Shown in pieces: positions 17,717 through 26,672 of a stretch of DNA of 64,000 nucleotides. Location of the stretch: assembly GCF_039523755.1 (NCBI RefSeq), contig NZ_BAAAFX010000002.1:310001-374000 (forward strand), read 5' to 3'. A program made the translations under genes and the position numbers. The stretch is from Tatumella terrea (GTDB lineage: Bacteria > Pseudomonadota > Gammaproteobacteria > Enterobacterales > Enterobacteriaceae). The notes under the pieces are model-generated. The model made no database searches and was not told where the DNA came from. It saw nothing but the letters and a program-made list of their open reading frames with translations. Within the stretch, counting starts at the first letter, position 1. Every line of letters begins with the position of its first letter.

Positions 17717-18865
17717 TTGATTAAGTCAGCAATCCTGGTTCTGGAAGACGGAACCGAATTCCATGGCCGGTCCATAGGCGCAAGCGGGTCGGCAGTCGGA
17801 GAAGTCGTTTTCAACACATCAATGACCGGCTATCAAGAAATTCTTACTGATCCTTCCTATTCCCGCCAGATTGTCACTCTTACTTATCCCCATATTGGTA
17901 ATGTTGGTACTAACCCCGCTGATGAAGAGTCATCTCACGTTCATGCTCAGGGCCTCGTCATCCGCGATTTACCGCTGATCACCAGCAATTACCGTAGTAA
18001 AGAAGACCTCTCTGCTTATCTCTCACGCCATAACATCGTTGCTATCGCCGACATTGATACCCGTAAACTGACCCGCCTGCTGCGCGAAAAAGGTGCTCAG
18101 AATGGCTGTATCATTGCCGGGAACGCGCCGGATGTGGCTGCGGCCTTAGCGCAGGCGAAAGCCTTCCCGGGACTGAAAGGGATGGATTTAGCGAAAGAAG
18201 TCACCACGCAGAAAAGCTACTCCTGGACACAGGGAAGCTGGACGCTGAGTGATGAACTGCCTGCGCCAAAAGAGGAAAGCGAACTGCCATACCACGTGGT
18301 GGCCTATGACTTTGGTGCGAAGAGCAATATCCTGCGTATGCTGACCGACCGTGGATGCCGCCTGACCGTGGTTCCGGCTCAGACCCCTGCGGAGGAAGTC
18401 CTGAAGATGGCACCGGACGGGATTTTCCTGTCTAACGGACCGGGTGACCCGGAGCCGTGTGATTATGCCATCAGCGCGATTAAAACCTTCCTGACCACCG
18501 ACATTCCGGTATTTGGTATCTGTCTGGGTCACCAGTTGCTCGCTCTGGCAAGCGGCGCGTCAACCGTAAAAATGAAGCTGGGACACCACGGCGGGAACCA
18601 TCCGGTCAAAGATCTTGACCGTGATGTGGTGATGATCACCGCGCAGAACCATGGCTTTGCTGTCGATAAAGAGGGCCTGCCGGAATGCTTGCGCGTCACT
18701 CATACGTCACTGTTTGACCATACCGTGCAAGGTATCCATCGTACCGACAAGCCTGCATTCAGCTTCCAGGGACATCCGGAAGCGAGCCCGGGGCCGCATG
18801 ATGCAGCGCCACTGTTCGACCACTTTATCGAGTTAATCAATACCTACCGTTCAGAAACCCGGTAA
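17717..18865 (+). CDS. carA: Carbamoyl-phosphate synthase small (glutaminase) chain
   Basis: Releases ammonia from glutamine and channels it to CarB for arginine and pyrimidine synthesis. The start chosen is TTG at 17717: it follows a strong GGAGGA site, gives the E. coli N-terminus ([M]IKSAILVLEDGTEFHG), and E. coli carA also uses UUG. A GTG at 17690 lies inside the operator and is less likely. The 382-residue product has the class I amidotransferase nucleophile in FGICLGHQ (about residue 269) and the catalytic His/Glu in GHPEASPGP. carB follows 14 bases on. Confidence 0.97.
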   Translation: MIKSAILVLEDGTEFHGRSIGASGSAVGEVVFNTSMTGYQEILTDPSYSRQIVTLTYPHIGNVGTNPADEESSHVHAQGLVIRDLPLITSNYRSKEDLSAYLSRHNIVAIADIDTRKLTRLLREKGAQNGCIIAGNAPDVAAALAQAKAFPGLKGMDLAKEVTTQKSYSWTQGSWTLSDELPAPKEESELPYHVVAYDFGAKSNILRMLTDRGCRLTVVPAQTPAEEVLKMAPDGIFLSNGPGDPEPCDYAISAIKTFLTTDIPVFGICLGHQLLALASGASTVKMKLGHHGGNHPVKDLDRDVVMITAQNHGFAVDKEGLPECLRVTHTSLFDHTVQGIHRTDKPAFSFQGHPEASPGPHDAAPLFDHFIELINTYRSETR

Positions 18866-18879
18866 TCAGGAGCTAATCA

Positions 18880-21800
18880 ATGCCAAAACGTACAGACATA
18901 AAATCCATCCTGATCCTGGGTGCCGGTCCGATTGTTATTGGTCAGGCCTGTGAATTTGACTACTCCGGTGCGCAGGCGTGTAAAGCTCTGCGTGAAGAGG
19001 GTTACCGCGTTATTCTGGTGAACTCAAACCCGGCAACCATCATGACCGACCCGGAAATGGCCGATGCGACCTACATTGAGCCGATTAACTGGGAAGTTGT
19101 GCGCAAAATCATCGAAAAAGAGCGTCCGGATGCTGTCCTGCCGACCATGGGTGGGCAGACTGCCCTGAACTGTGCTCTGGAACTGGAAAGACAAGGCGTT
19201 CTGGAAGAGTTCGGCGTCACCATGATTGGTGCAACCGCCGATGCGATTGATAAAGCAGAAGATCGTCGTCGTTTTGATAAAGCGATGAAAAGCATCGGTC
19301 TGGATACTGCGCGCTCCGGTATCGCACACACAATGGAAGAAGCATTTCAGGTGGCTGATGATGTTGGCTTCCCTTGCATCATCCGTCCTTCCTTTACTAT
19401 GGGCGGTACCGGTGGCGGAATTGCCTATAACCGGGAAGAGTTTGAAGAGATCTGTACCCGCGGGCTGGATCTTTCCCCGACCAATGAGTTGCTGATTGAT
19501 GAATCACTGATTGGCTGGAAAGAGTATGAAATGGAAGTGGTCCGTGACAAAAATGATAACTGTATCATTGTTTGTTCCATCGAAAACTTCGATGCCATGG
19601 GGATCCATACCGGTGACTCCATCACTGTTGCGCCGGCACAGACGCTGACCGACAAAGAATACCAGATCATGCGTAATGCCTCGATGGCCGTATTACGTGA
19701 AATCGGTGTGGAAACCGGCGGTTCTAACGTCCAGTTCTCCGTTAACCCGGAAAATGGTCGCCTGATTGTTATCGAAATGAACCCAAGGGTATCGCGTTCG
19801 TCCGCCCTGGCATCTAAAGCGACAGGCTTCCCGATTGCGAAGATCGCCGCAAAACTCGCCGTAGGTTATACGCTGGATGAGCTGATGAATGATATTACCG
19901 GTGGACTGACGCCGGCATCCTTCGAGCCTTCCATCGACTATGTTGTGACCAAGATCCCGCGTTTTAACTTCGAAAAATTCGCCGGCAGTAATGATCGCCT
20001 GACCACCCAAATGAAATCTGTCGGTGAAGTCATGGCAATCGGCCGCACGTTCCAGGAATCTGTGCAGAAAGCACTGCGCGGCCTGGAAGTCGGCGCCAGC
20101 GGATTTGACCCGAAAGTCGAGGCTGAAGACCCGGAAGCCCTGACCCGTATCCGCCGCGAACTGAAAGATGCCGGTAGCGACCGTATCTGGTATATCGCCG
20201 ATGCTTTCCGTCTGGGGATGTCCGTGGATGGCGTTTTCAATCTGACCAATATCGACCGCTGGTTCCTGGTGCAGATTGAGGAGCTGGTTCGTCTGGAAGA
20301 GCAGGTTGCCCGCCAGGGACTCAATGGCCTGACGGCCGGTTTCCTGCGTCAGCTGAAACGTAAAGGGTTCTCGGATCTGCGTCTGGCCAAACTGGCCGGT
20401 GTTGCGGAAAGCGAAGTCCGCAAACTGCGTCAGCAATATAACCTGAATCCGGTCTATAAGCGGGTGGATACCTGCGCGGCAGAATTCGCGACCGATACCG
20501 CTTACATGTATTCCACTTATGAAGAAGAGTGTGAAGCTAACCCATCTACCGATCGTGCCAAAATCATGATCCTGGGGGGCGGCCCGAACCGTATCGGTCA
20601 GGGTATCGAGTTTGACTATTGCTGTGTTCACGCGGCGCTGGCCTTACGTGAAGACGGTTACGAAACTATTATGGTGAACTGTAACCCGGAAACCGTATCT
20701 ACCGACTACGATACCTCCGACCGTCTCTATTTTGAGCCGGTGACGCTGGAAGATGTACTGGAAATTGTCCGCATCGAAAAACCTGAAGGCGTCATTGTAC
20801 AGTACGGTGGTCAGACACCACTGAAACTGGCCCGTGAGCTGGAAGCTGCCGGCGTACCGGTGATCGGTACCAGTCCGGATGCCATTGACCGTGCCGAAGA
20901 CCGTGAACGTTTCCAGCAGGCCGTTGATCGCCTGGCGCTGAAGCAACCGGCGAATGCCACCGTAACCGCTCTGGAGCAGGCCGTCGAAAAAGCCGCGACC
21001 ATCGGTTATCCCCTGGTGGTACGTCCTTCTTATGTTCTGGGCGGTCGGGCGATGGAAATCGTCTATGACGAACAGGATCTGAAGCGTTACTTTATGACTG
21101 CGGTGTCCGTCTCAAATGATGCGCCGGTTCTGCTGGACCGCTTCCTGGATGATGCGGTAGAAGTGGATGTCGATGCCATCTGTGACGGTGAGCGGGTACT
21201 GATCGGCGGGATCATGGAGCATATCGAACAGGCAGGTGTTCACTCCGGTGACTCCGCATGTTCATTACCGGCTTACACGCTGAACCAGGAAATCCAGGAT
21301 GTTATGCGTGACCAGGTCAGTAAGCTGGCCTTCGAGCTGAATGTCCGTGGTCTGATGAACGTACAGTTTGCGGTTAAAGATAACGAAGTGTATTTGATTG
21401 AAGTTAACCCGCGCGCTGCCCGTACGGTACCTTTTGTCTCGAAAGCGACCGGTGTTCCGCTGGCGAAAGTGGCTGCCCGTGTGATGGCCGGTAAAACGCT
21501 GGCGGCTCAGGGAGTGACAGAGGAAGTGATCCCGCCTTATTATTCGGTGAAAGAAGTGGTTCTGCCATTTAACAAGTTCCAGGGCGTTGACCCGATCCTT
21601 GGCCCTGAAATGCGGTCTACCGGTGAAGTGATGGGCGTGGGCAGAACCTTTGCCGAAGCCTTCTCCAAAGCGATGCTCGGTGCTCAGGCGACGATGAAAA
21701 AGTCCGGTCGTGCGTTATTATCCGTCCGTGAAGGTGATAAAAAGCGTGTGGTTGACCTGGCGGCTAAGTTACTGAAATTCGGTTACGAGCTGGATGCAAC

Positions 21801-22104
21801 ACACGGTACTGCTGTGGTACTGGGGGAAGCCGGGATTAATCCACGCCTGGTCAATAAAGTTCATGAAGGTCGTCCGCATATTCAGGACCGTCTGAAAAAT
21901 GGTGAATACAGCTATATCGTAAACACCACAGCCGGACGTCAGGCCATTGAAGACTCCCGTCTGATCAGACGCAGTGCACTGCAGTATAAAGTCCACTACG
22001 ACACCACGCTGAACGGTGGTTTCGCGACAGCGATGGCGCTGAATGCTGACCCGACCGATCGTGTAATTTCGGTTCAGGAAATGCATGCTGAAATAAAAGG
22101 CTAA
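18880..22104 (+). CDS. carB: Carbamoyl-phosphate synthase large chain
   Basis: The 1074-residue synthetase subunit (E. coli 1073) with two homologous ATP-grasp halves. The N-half makes carboxyphosphate and carbamate; its nucleotide loop GAGPIVIGQACEFDYSG is near residue 12. The C-half phosphorylates carbamate; GGGPNRIGQGIEFDY is near residue 565. Metal and ATP site motifs VIEMNPRVSRSSALASKATG and LIEVNPRAARTVPFVSKATG are both intact. The C-terminal MGS-like domain (UMP/ornithine binding) follows residue ~935. It is followed by a 13-bp hairpin and then the non-core region. Confidence 0.99.
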   Translation: MPKRTDIKSILILGAGPIVIGQACEFDYSGAQACKALREEGYRVILVNSNPATIMTDPEMADATYIEPINWEVVRKIIEKERPDAVLPTMGGQTALNCALELERQGVLEEFGVTMIGATADAIDKAEDRRRFDKAMKSIGLDTARSGIAHTMEEAFQVADDVGFPCIIRPSFTMGGTGGGIAYNREEFEEICTRGLDLSPTNELLIDESLIGWKEYEMEVVRDKNDNCIIVCSIENFDAMGIHTGDSITVAPAQTLTDKEYQIMRNASMAVLREIGVETGGSNVQFSVNPENGRLIVIEMNPRVSRSSALASKATGFPIAKIAAKLAVGYTLDELMNDITGGLTPASFEPSIDYVVTKIPRFNFEKFAGSNDRLTTQMKSVGEVMAIGRTFQESVQKALRGLEVGASGFDPKVEAEDPEALTRIRRELKDAGSDRIWYIADAFRLGMSVDGVFNLTNIDRWFLVQIEELVRLEEQVARQGLNGLTAGFLRQLKRKGFSDLRLAKLAGVAESEVRKLRQQYNLNPVYKRVDTCAAEFATDTAYMYSTYEEECEANPSTDRAKIMILGGGPNRIGQGIEFDYCCVHAALALREDGYETIMVNCNPETVSTDYDTSDRLYFEPVTLEDVLEIVRIEKPEGVIVQYGGQTPLKLARELEAAGVPVIGTSPDAIDRAEDRERFQQAVDRLALKQPANATVTALEQAVEKAATIGYPLVVRPSYVLGGRAMEIVYDEQDLKRYFMTAVSVSNDAPVLLDRFLDDAVEVDVDAICDGERVLIGGIMEHIEQAGVHSGDSACSLPAYTLNQEIQDVMRDQVSKLAFELNVRGLMNVQFAVKDNEVYLIEVNPRAARTVPFVSKATGVPLAKVAARVMAGKTLAAQGVTEEVIPPYYSVKEVVLPFNKFQGVDPILGPEMRSTGEVMGVGRTFAEAFSKAMLGAQATMKKSGRALLSVREGDKKRVVDLAAKLLKFGYELDATHGTAVVLGEAGINPRLVNKVHEGRPHIQDRLKNGEYSYIVNTTAGRQAIEDSRLIRRSALQYKVHYDTTLNGGFATAMALNADPTDRVISVQEMHAEIKG

Positions 22105-22116
22105 GACCTTACCCGG

Positions 22117-22149
22117 ATAAGCAACCCTGTTTCAGGGTTGCTTATCTCT
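22117..22149 (+). terminator. Hairpin after carB
   Basis: A perfect 13-bp stem (ATAAGCAACCCTG / CAGGGTTGCTTAT) with a TTT loop starts 12 bases after the carB stop. The trailing sequence TCTCTG is only moderately U-rich. Confidence 0.7.
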
Positions 22150-22191
22150 GTCCGCACTGGCTTCTCACTCCCCACTGTTGTTTTATTTCCT

Positions 22192-22310
22192 ACTGCTGAC
22201 TGCTGACTGCTGACTGCTGACTGCTGACTGCTGACTGCTGACTGCTGACCTTTTACTTCTTACCTCTTACCTCTTACCTCTAATGGCTAATGGCTAATGG
22301 CTAATGGCTA
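22192..22310. repeat. Heptamer tandem-repeat array, 17 units in one register
   Basis: The 119 bases divide into 17 consecutive 7-mers. Eight are identical ACTGCTG (22192-22247). Then come ACCTTTT, ACTTCTT, ACCTCTT, ACCTCTT and ACCTCTA. Four are identical ATGGCTA (22283-22310). Three different repeat families thus share the same 7-base phase without interruption. It is intergenic, 87 bases after the carB stop. Perfect repeats of this kind are expected to vary in copy number by strand slippage. The function is unknown; heptameric tandem repeats are known elsewhere, for example cyanobacterial STRR sequences. Confidence 0.95.
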
Positions 22311-22934
22311 TCTGTCTCAATCCGGGAATAACGCGAGTCTCGCCGTGCTCTGGTGTTCTGCCAGCCGGATGACTCACAGGCAGGCATTATGTGCAGGGCG
22401 GGGGTTTACCCCCGGACTCACTTAACCGGGGATCCTGTCCGTCAGAAGTATGACGCAAGGCACCGGATAATCTGTGACCGGCTGACCGCCATCAGAGCAG
22501 GTGGTCATGCCATACCGTATTTTCCGGCTAATCAGTGTATGCCTTTATTATTTTTATCAGGGGAAGTTGCTACTTTTTGGTTACCGCTGAAATTCTCCCC
22601 GTATATGACTTTTCTCTGAAAGTAATACCCTGAATAAGTCGTGATAAATGTTCTACTTAGGATCTTCATCGTAGATTGCCGGCTTATTTATATCATTCTA
22701 AGGGTTATCACTAAAAAAGAGTTGTTGTCTGCCTGATGATAATAAAAATGGCTATGCCAGATTATAGGGGGGCGGGAGAATTATTTAACCAGAGTGAGTT
22801 TATATTACCCGGTTATTCCCATCGTCCGATAGCTGTGGTTTCTGACATCAGGAAATCTTTTATTTTTTATCTGAAGCAGGTCCGTCAGTTCACCGTCTGA
22901 AGTCACCCTGGTTCAGCGGCCCCTGGGAGGATGA
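22311..22934. other. Gene-free stretch between the repeat array and a gene remnant
   Basis: No convincing gene. A GGGGGTTTACCCCC palindrome lies near 22400. A 50-codon frame at 22748-22900 (starting MAMPDYRGAGELF) has no clear ribosome-binding site and no recognised family. The second half is A/T-rich. In E. coli the cai/fix genes and kefFC lie between carB and folA; no trace of them was recognised. Confidence 0.45.
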
Positions 22935-23933
22935 TTTATTAAGTCGCTTAACTTTTCAGAGGGGGAAGCCCGGCACCCCGGGGTAAGTCATTCTGCCGGA
23001 ACGAAGGGAGCATCTCTGCAGGGGAGTATTGAGGGTGGCACCCGTTTTCGTTTTACAGCAACTTACGGACTTAACGAGGGGCCGGACCGGACATACCATG
23101 ACGAGTCGGGTGTGAATATTCCGGTACGACTCCACCGGGAACATGATTATTGCCGGGCCGGAGGTAATACCCTTCGCAAAATGTCAGCTACCGGACTAAG
23201 CCGCAAGGCGCGGGTAAGTAAATCTTCGCCAGAGTCGCCGTATTGATCAGGATATTATCGGGGCTGAAACCGGTATCCGGGAATACGATTGACCGGGAAA
23301 AGCACCGGCGAATGGCATTCAGGAAGATGACGAGCGGCCGGGTTACACCCCCGTTATCAGAAAGCCTCCGGTGTTATAAAGTTGCTGACGACGTCTCTGT
23401 TCTCTGGCAGTGATTATCTGTCCGGCAATGGAGCAGATCACTAAAGAAAAACGGAGGTCGCCGGGGCCTGATGACTAACTCTGAACTCTGGCCGGGGATT
23501 CGCGTGGAACGGAACGACACCAGGGCCGTAAGGTGTCATCGCACTCTTACGAAGATAAAAATGATATTCAAAACATCCGGGGTCGAGGTTCAGTGGCAAA
23601 TACGACCCATCCTCAATCGCGTCCGGTGACGTTTGGTATCCGTATTTTCCCCCTGCTAAACGCAGGGATGTGAATCATTACTTTGCCGGGGATGCGTGGG
23701 GTGTTGCGTACTATGCAGGTTACAGAACAGTACAGATTACAAAAAGTGCCCCCTTATTGATGAGAGACAAAATGCAATTTGCGACCGGAAGAAATTATCA
23801 ATTTACAGACAATGGGTTACGGATTCCCTTCACTCTGGCAGACGGTCAGAGTATGAATGATGAAAATACCCCGACCCCCGGGTCTGATAATTCAGACGGT
23901 ATCAATCTGGTCCGGTTTAACGATGATTTTTAG
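22935..23933 (+). pseudogene. Decayed reading frame of unknown family
   Basis: Protein-like pieces appear in sequence, but no frame is intact. From 22935 to 23246 one frame is open with no start codon (piece GGTRFRFTATYGLNEGPDRT). The same frame, after stops in 23247-23460, resumes and stays open to a TAG at 23931-23933, with pieces such as FSGKYDPSSIASGDVWYPYF and VNHYFAGDAWGVAYYAGYR. A GTG-started frame of 87 codons (23670-23933) is its longest start-containing part. The Gly/Asp/Tyr/Thr-rich composition suggests a secreted or surface protein, which is inference; I recognise no family. It may be a relic of a transferred gene. Confidence 0.35.
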
Positions 23934-24145
23934 TGTTAAAAACAGCAGGTAAGGGACGTTTAATTCATTTCAACGCGGCGGTGAAACCGCCGGAGTTCCT
24001 GAATTGGGCAAATACCGGGACCGTCAGCCCTGTTAAGGCAGGACTTTGTGCCGGAGAAGGGTTTAGTGAAATAATGACCAATCCCTATCGACGAAGTCGA
24101 TCCCTTTCCGTATGATGGCGCCAATTTTTCCAGCGGGTTAATGTA
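23934..24145. other. Upstream region of folA
   Basis: Contains the self-complementary TCGACGAAGTCGA near 24087 and presumably the folA promoter, which I could not place with confidence. No recognised TyrR or other operator. Confidence 0.3.
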
Positions 24146-24637
24146 ATGATTAGTTTGATTGCTGCAATGGCGGCAGATCGGGTTATCGGTATGGATAATG
24201 CCATGCCATGGAATTTGCCAGCGGATCTGGCCTGGTTTAAAAAACAGACCCTGAATAAACCCGTGATCATGGGGCGGCGTACGTTTGAGTCCATTGGCCG
24301 GCCACTGCCCGGACGACTGAATATCGTGATCAGCCGTTCAGCGGGTACCGCTGAGGGCGTCAGCTGGGTCACTTCCCCCGAAGAGGCGCTGAAACTGGTC
24401 GCCGATGCGCCGGAGATCATGGTGATCGGCGGCGGTAAAATCTATGCTCAGATGCTGGAAAAAGCCGACCGGCTCTATCTGACACATATCGATGCAGAAG
24501 TCGAAGGAGATACCCAGTTTCCGGATTACGATCCCGATCATTGGCAGTCTGTATTCAGTGAGTTTCATGACGCAGATGCGAATAACACCCACAGCTTCTG
24601 TTTTGAGATCCTGGATCGTCGGGTCTGCACTGACTGA
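24146..24637 (+). CDS. folA: Dihydrofolate reductase
   Basis: Reduces dihydrofolate to tetrahydrofolate with NADPH; chromosomal target of trimethoprim. 163 residues (E. coli 159). Motifs in order: MISLIAAMAADRVIG at the N-terminus, the Met20 loop AMPWNLPADLAWFK with catalytic Asp27, GRRTFESIGRPLPGR (NADPH site) and MVIGGGKIYAQML. The ribosome-binding site before the ATG is weak. It stands alone between the decayed region and the beta-glucoside operon; in E. coli apaH is the next gene. Confidence 0.98.
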   Translation: MISLIAAMAADRVIGMDNAMPWNLPADLAWFKKQTLNKPVIMGRRTFESIGRPLPGRLNIVISRSAGTAEGVSWVTSPEEALKLVADAPEIMVIGGGKIYAQMLEKADRLYLTHIDAEVEGDTQFPDYDPDHWQSVFSEFHDADANNTHSFCFEILDRRVCTD

Positions 24638-24671
24638 CGGAAAATCACTCTCGTCCGTAAAGAATAATATT

Positions 24672-24701
24672 CTGCCACAGGGGAATCAGCCCCTGTGGCA
24701 G
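24672..24701 (+). terminator. 12-bp inverted repeat after folA
   Basis: CTGCCACAGGGG and CCCCTGTGGCAG pair perfectly around an AATCAG loop, 35 bases after the folA stop. The following GTCCTTGTT is a poor U tract. It probably ends or protects the folA mRNA. Confidence 0.65.
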
Positions 24702-25196
24702 GTCCTTGTTATGACATGCAGTAATAAGTAACGTATTTCCTTTTATTCTAAAATAGACCTTCCTCACAGTTTTAATCTCCCATTAAAATTAATCTGTATC
24801 GCGTTGTGAATGATAGAACTCTCCCCGTCTGGTCATATTTTTTAATAAATTCATCGGTAATTACGGATTGACAGGATATCGGTTTACCCGTGGGCGCGGT
24901 TCAGACTTTTATTTCCTGATGCCCGTAGTTCGGGTTATTTTCTGAAGAACCGTATTGTCCCGGGAATATAGGATTTTATCCTTCCGGATAATTACCGGGA
25001 TACTTTTCGCCGGACGGGTAAAGGTGGTTTTTTCAGTAAACGCGGCTCGCGTATAGCCGTAAATACGGTATCCCGTATTTTGAAGATTTCACCCTGAATA
25101 TTAAAAAAGTGCTCAGTAAGGATTATCCGGGCACGATGATTTGCGGAAAATTGATCATCCTGCAAAGGACTGGTGCTGTAAATTAAGGAGATTAGG
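24702..25196. other. Gene-free A/T-rich region before the beta-glucoside operon
   Basis: No intact gene; short open pieces in several frames are interrupted by stops. Small palindromes (CCGTAAATACGG and AAATACGGTATCCCGTATTT near 25060-25080) could be operator-like or RNA hairpins. In bgl and asc operons this place often holds a bglG-type antiterminator or a LacI-type repressor; none is present. The operon promoter must lie here. An AAGGAG ribosome-binding site ends the region (25181-25190). Confidence 0.45.
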
Positions 25197-26600
25197 ATGA
25201 CCCGATATTTGCAATTAGCAGAACAGATTATTGAGGACGCAGGGGGAAAGAAAAATATCCGGACACTCGTCCACTGTGCGACACGGCTGCGTTTTAAACT
25301 GCATCATACCCCGGCAGGGGCAGCGGACCGGATAAAATCTCTGGACGGGGTTATCGCCGTCGTCGAAAGCGGGGGGCAGTTCCAGGTGGTCATCGGCAAT
25401 CATGTGGGCGAGGTGTTTCGTGCCATTGAAAGCTGCCTGGCCGGAACCGCCGTGACTTCTCAGCAGCCCGTCCACGGCTCTGAGCGCGAAGATGAAAAGA
25501 ACCCCGCAGCGTCTCTGCTGGCACGCTTTATCGATCTGGTTTCCGGGATTTTTACTCCGGTCCTGAGTGTGATGGCAGCCTCCGGGATCCTGAAAGGATT
25601 TCTTGCGTTGTTTGTGGCGCTGGACCTGCTGGATCCGCAAAGCGCGACTTATCAGGTCTGGTTTGCAGCCAGTGATGCTCTGTTCTATTTCTTCCCGATG
25701 GTTCTCGGTTATACGGCCGGTAAGAAGTTCGGTGGCTCGCCGTTCCTGACGATGGCCATCGGTGGCGCACTGGTTCACCCGACTATCCTGTCACTTGCGG
25801 AACCGGCGAGCTTCTTCGGTATTCCGCTGACGTTGATCAATTACAGTTCCTCGGTGATCCCGATTATTTTCTCTGCGTGGCTGAGTTGCTGGCTGGAGAA
25901 AACGCTTTACCCGCGCCTGCCTGAATCCATCCGCAATTTTACCGCCCCGCTGATTTGTCTGATAGTGATTGTCCCGCTGACCTTCCTGGTGATCGGGCCG
26001 CTGTTTACGTTCCTCAGCCATCTGCTGGCCAGCGGTTATCAATGGATTTACGATATCGCGCCCTGGATTGCCGGGATTTTCCTTGGCGCAGTGTGGCAGG
26101 TCTGTGTCATTTTCGGCCTGCACTGGGGCCTGGTGCCTGTCGCAATCAACAATCTCAGTGTGCTGGGATACGACACCATCATTCCGTTGTTACTGCCAGC
26201 GGTAATGGGTCAGGCCGGTGCAGCCCTTGGGGTGTTTCTGGCAACCCGGGATGCCCGGCTTAAAATGCTGGCCGGGACATCGGTGACGGCGGGCATTTTC
26301 GGTATTACAGAGCCGGCAATCTACGGCGTGACATTGCCCCTGAAACTGCCTTTCCTGTTCGGGTGTATTGCCGGGGGACTCGGGGGCGGCATCGTGGGTC
26401 TGTGCCAGGTGAAAGTCTGGTCATTCGGACTGGTGAGTATTTTTTCTGTGACACAGATGATCCCGGCCAGCGGGATAGATCTTACCGTCTGGGCTGCGAT
26501 CGGTGCGGCAATCCTGGCACTGTTCCTGTCTTGTCTGCTGACGTTCCTGTTCGGGGTGCCTCGTACCGGGCCAACTCACAGCACAGTGAACAATGGATAA
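25197..26600 (+). CDS. PTS beta-glucoside-family transporter, EIIBC component
   Basis: Imports and phosphorylates a beta-glucoside such as arbutin, salicin or cellobiose at the inner membrane. The 467-residue product has an N-terminal EIIB domain with the phosphorylated cysteine in HCATRLRF (Cys27). A membrane EIIC domain runs from about residue 105, with GFLALFVALDLLDPQS and the conserved GITEPAIYGVTLPLK block near residue 365. There is no EIIA domain, so the phosphate must come from another protein, probably glucose EIIA (Crr), as for the similar-sized E. coli AscF. It forms an operon with the GH1 gene 72 bases downstream. The exact sugar is not predictable. Confidence 0.9.
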   Translation: MTRYLQLAEQIIEDAGGKKNIRTLVHCATRLRFKLHHTPAGAADRIKSLDGVIAVVESGGQFQVVIGNHVGEVFRAIESCLAGTAVTSQQPVHGSEREDEKNPAASLLARFIDLVSGIFTPVLSVMAASGILKGFLALFVALDLLDPQSATYQVWFAASDALFYFFPMVLGYTAGKKFGGSPFLTMAIGGALVHPTILSLAEPASFFGIPLTLINYSSSVIPIIFSAWLSCWLEKTLYPRLPESIRNFTAPLICLIVIVPLTFLVIGPLFTFLSHLLASGYQWIYDIAPWIAGIFLGAVWQVCVIFGLHWGLVPVAINNLSVLGYDTIIPLLLPAVMGQAGAALGVFLATRDARLKMLAGTSVTAGIFGITEPAIYGVTLPLKLPFLFGCIAGGLGGGIVGLCQVKVWSFGLVSIFSVTQMIPASGIDLTVWAAIGAAILALFLSCLLTFLFGVPRTGPTHSTVNNG

Positions 26601-26672
26601 CATGGCCGGCCTGTCGCAGTTATGACAGGCCATGCGTGATTGGAGTGATTCATCATCATCAGGGAGAGAGTT

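Noticed and set aside
17341..17724. 127-codon ORF upstream of carA
   Set aside because: Rich in Phe, Cys and Tyr from a T-rich leader, no family resemblance, and it runs through the ARG boxes into carA.
22192..22310. CRISPR-like repeat
   Set aside because: Units are 7 bases, tandem, without spacers; no cas genes are in the window.
22353..22619. 88-codon ORF after the heptamer array
   Set aside because: No family resemblance, unremarkable composition and a poor start region; consistent with chance.
22748..22900. Start of a REP-associated transposase (MPDYRGAG)
   Set aside because: The similarity ends after a few residues and no further RAYT motifs or REP palindromes follow.
24865..24895. 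BglG-type antiterminator RNA (RAT) in GGATTGACAGGATATCGG
   Set aside because: Only the GGATTG start fits; the pairing arm and an overlapping terminator are missing.
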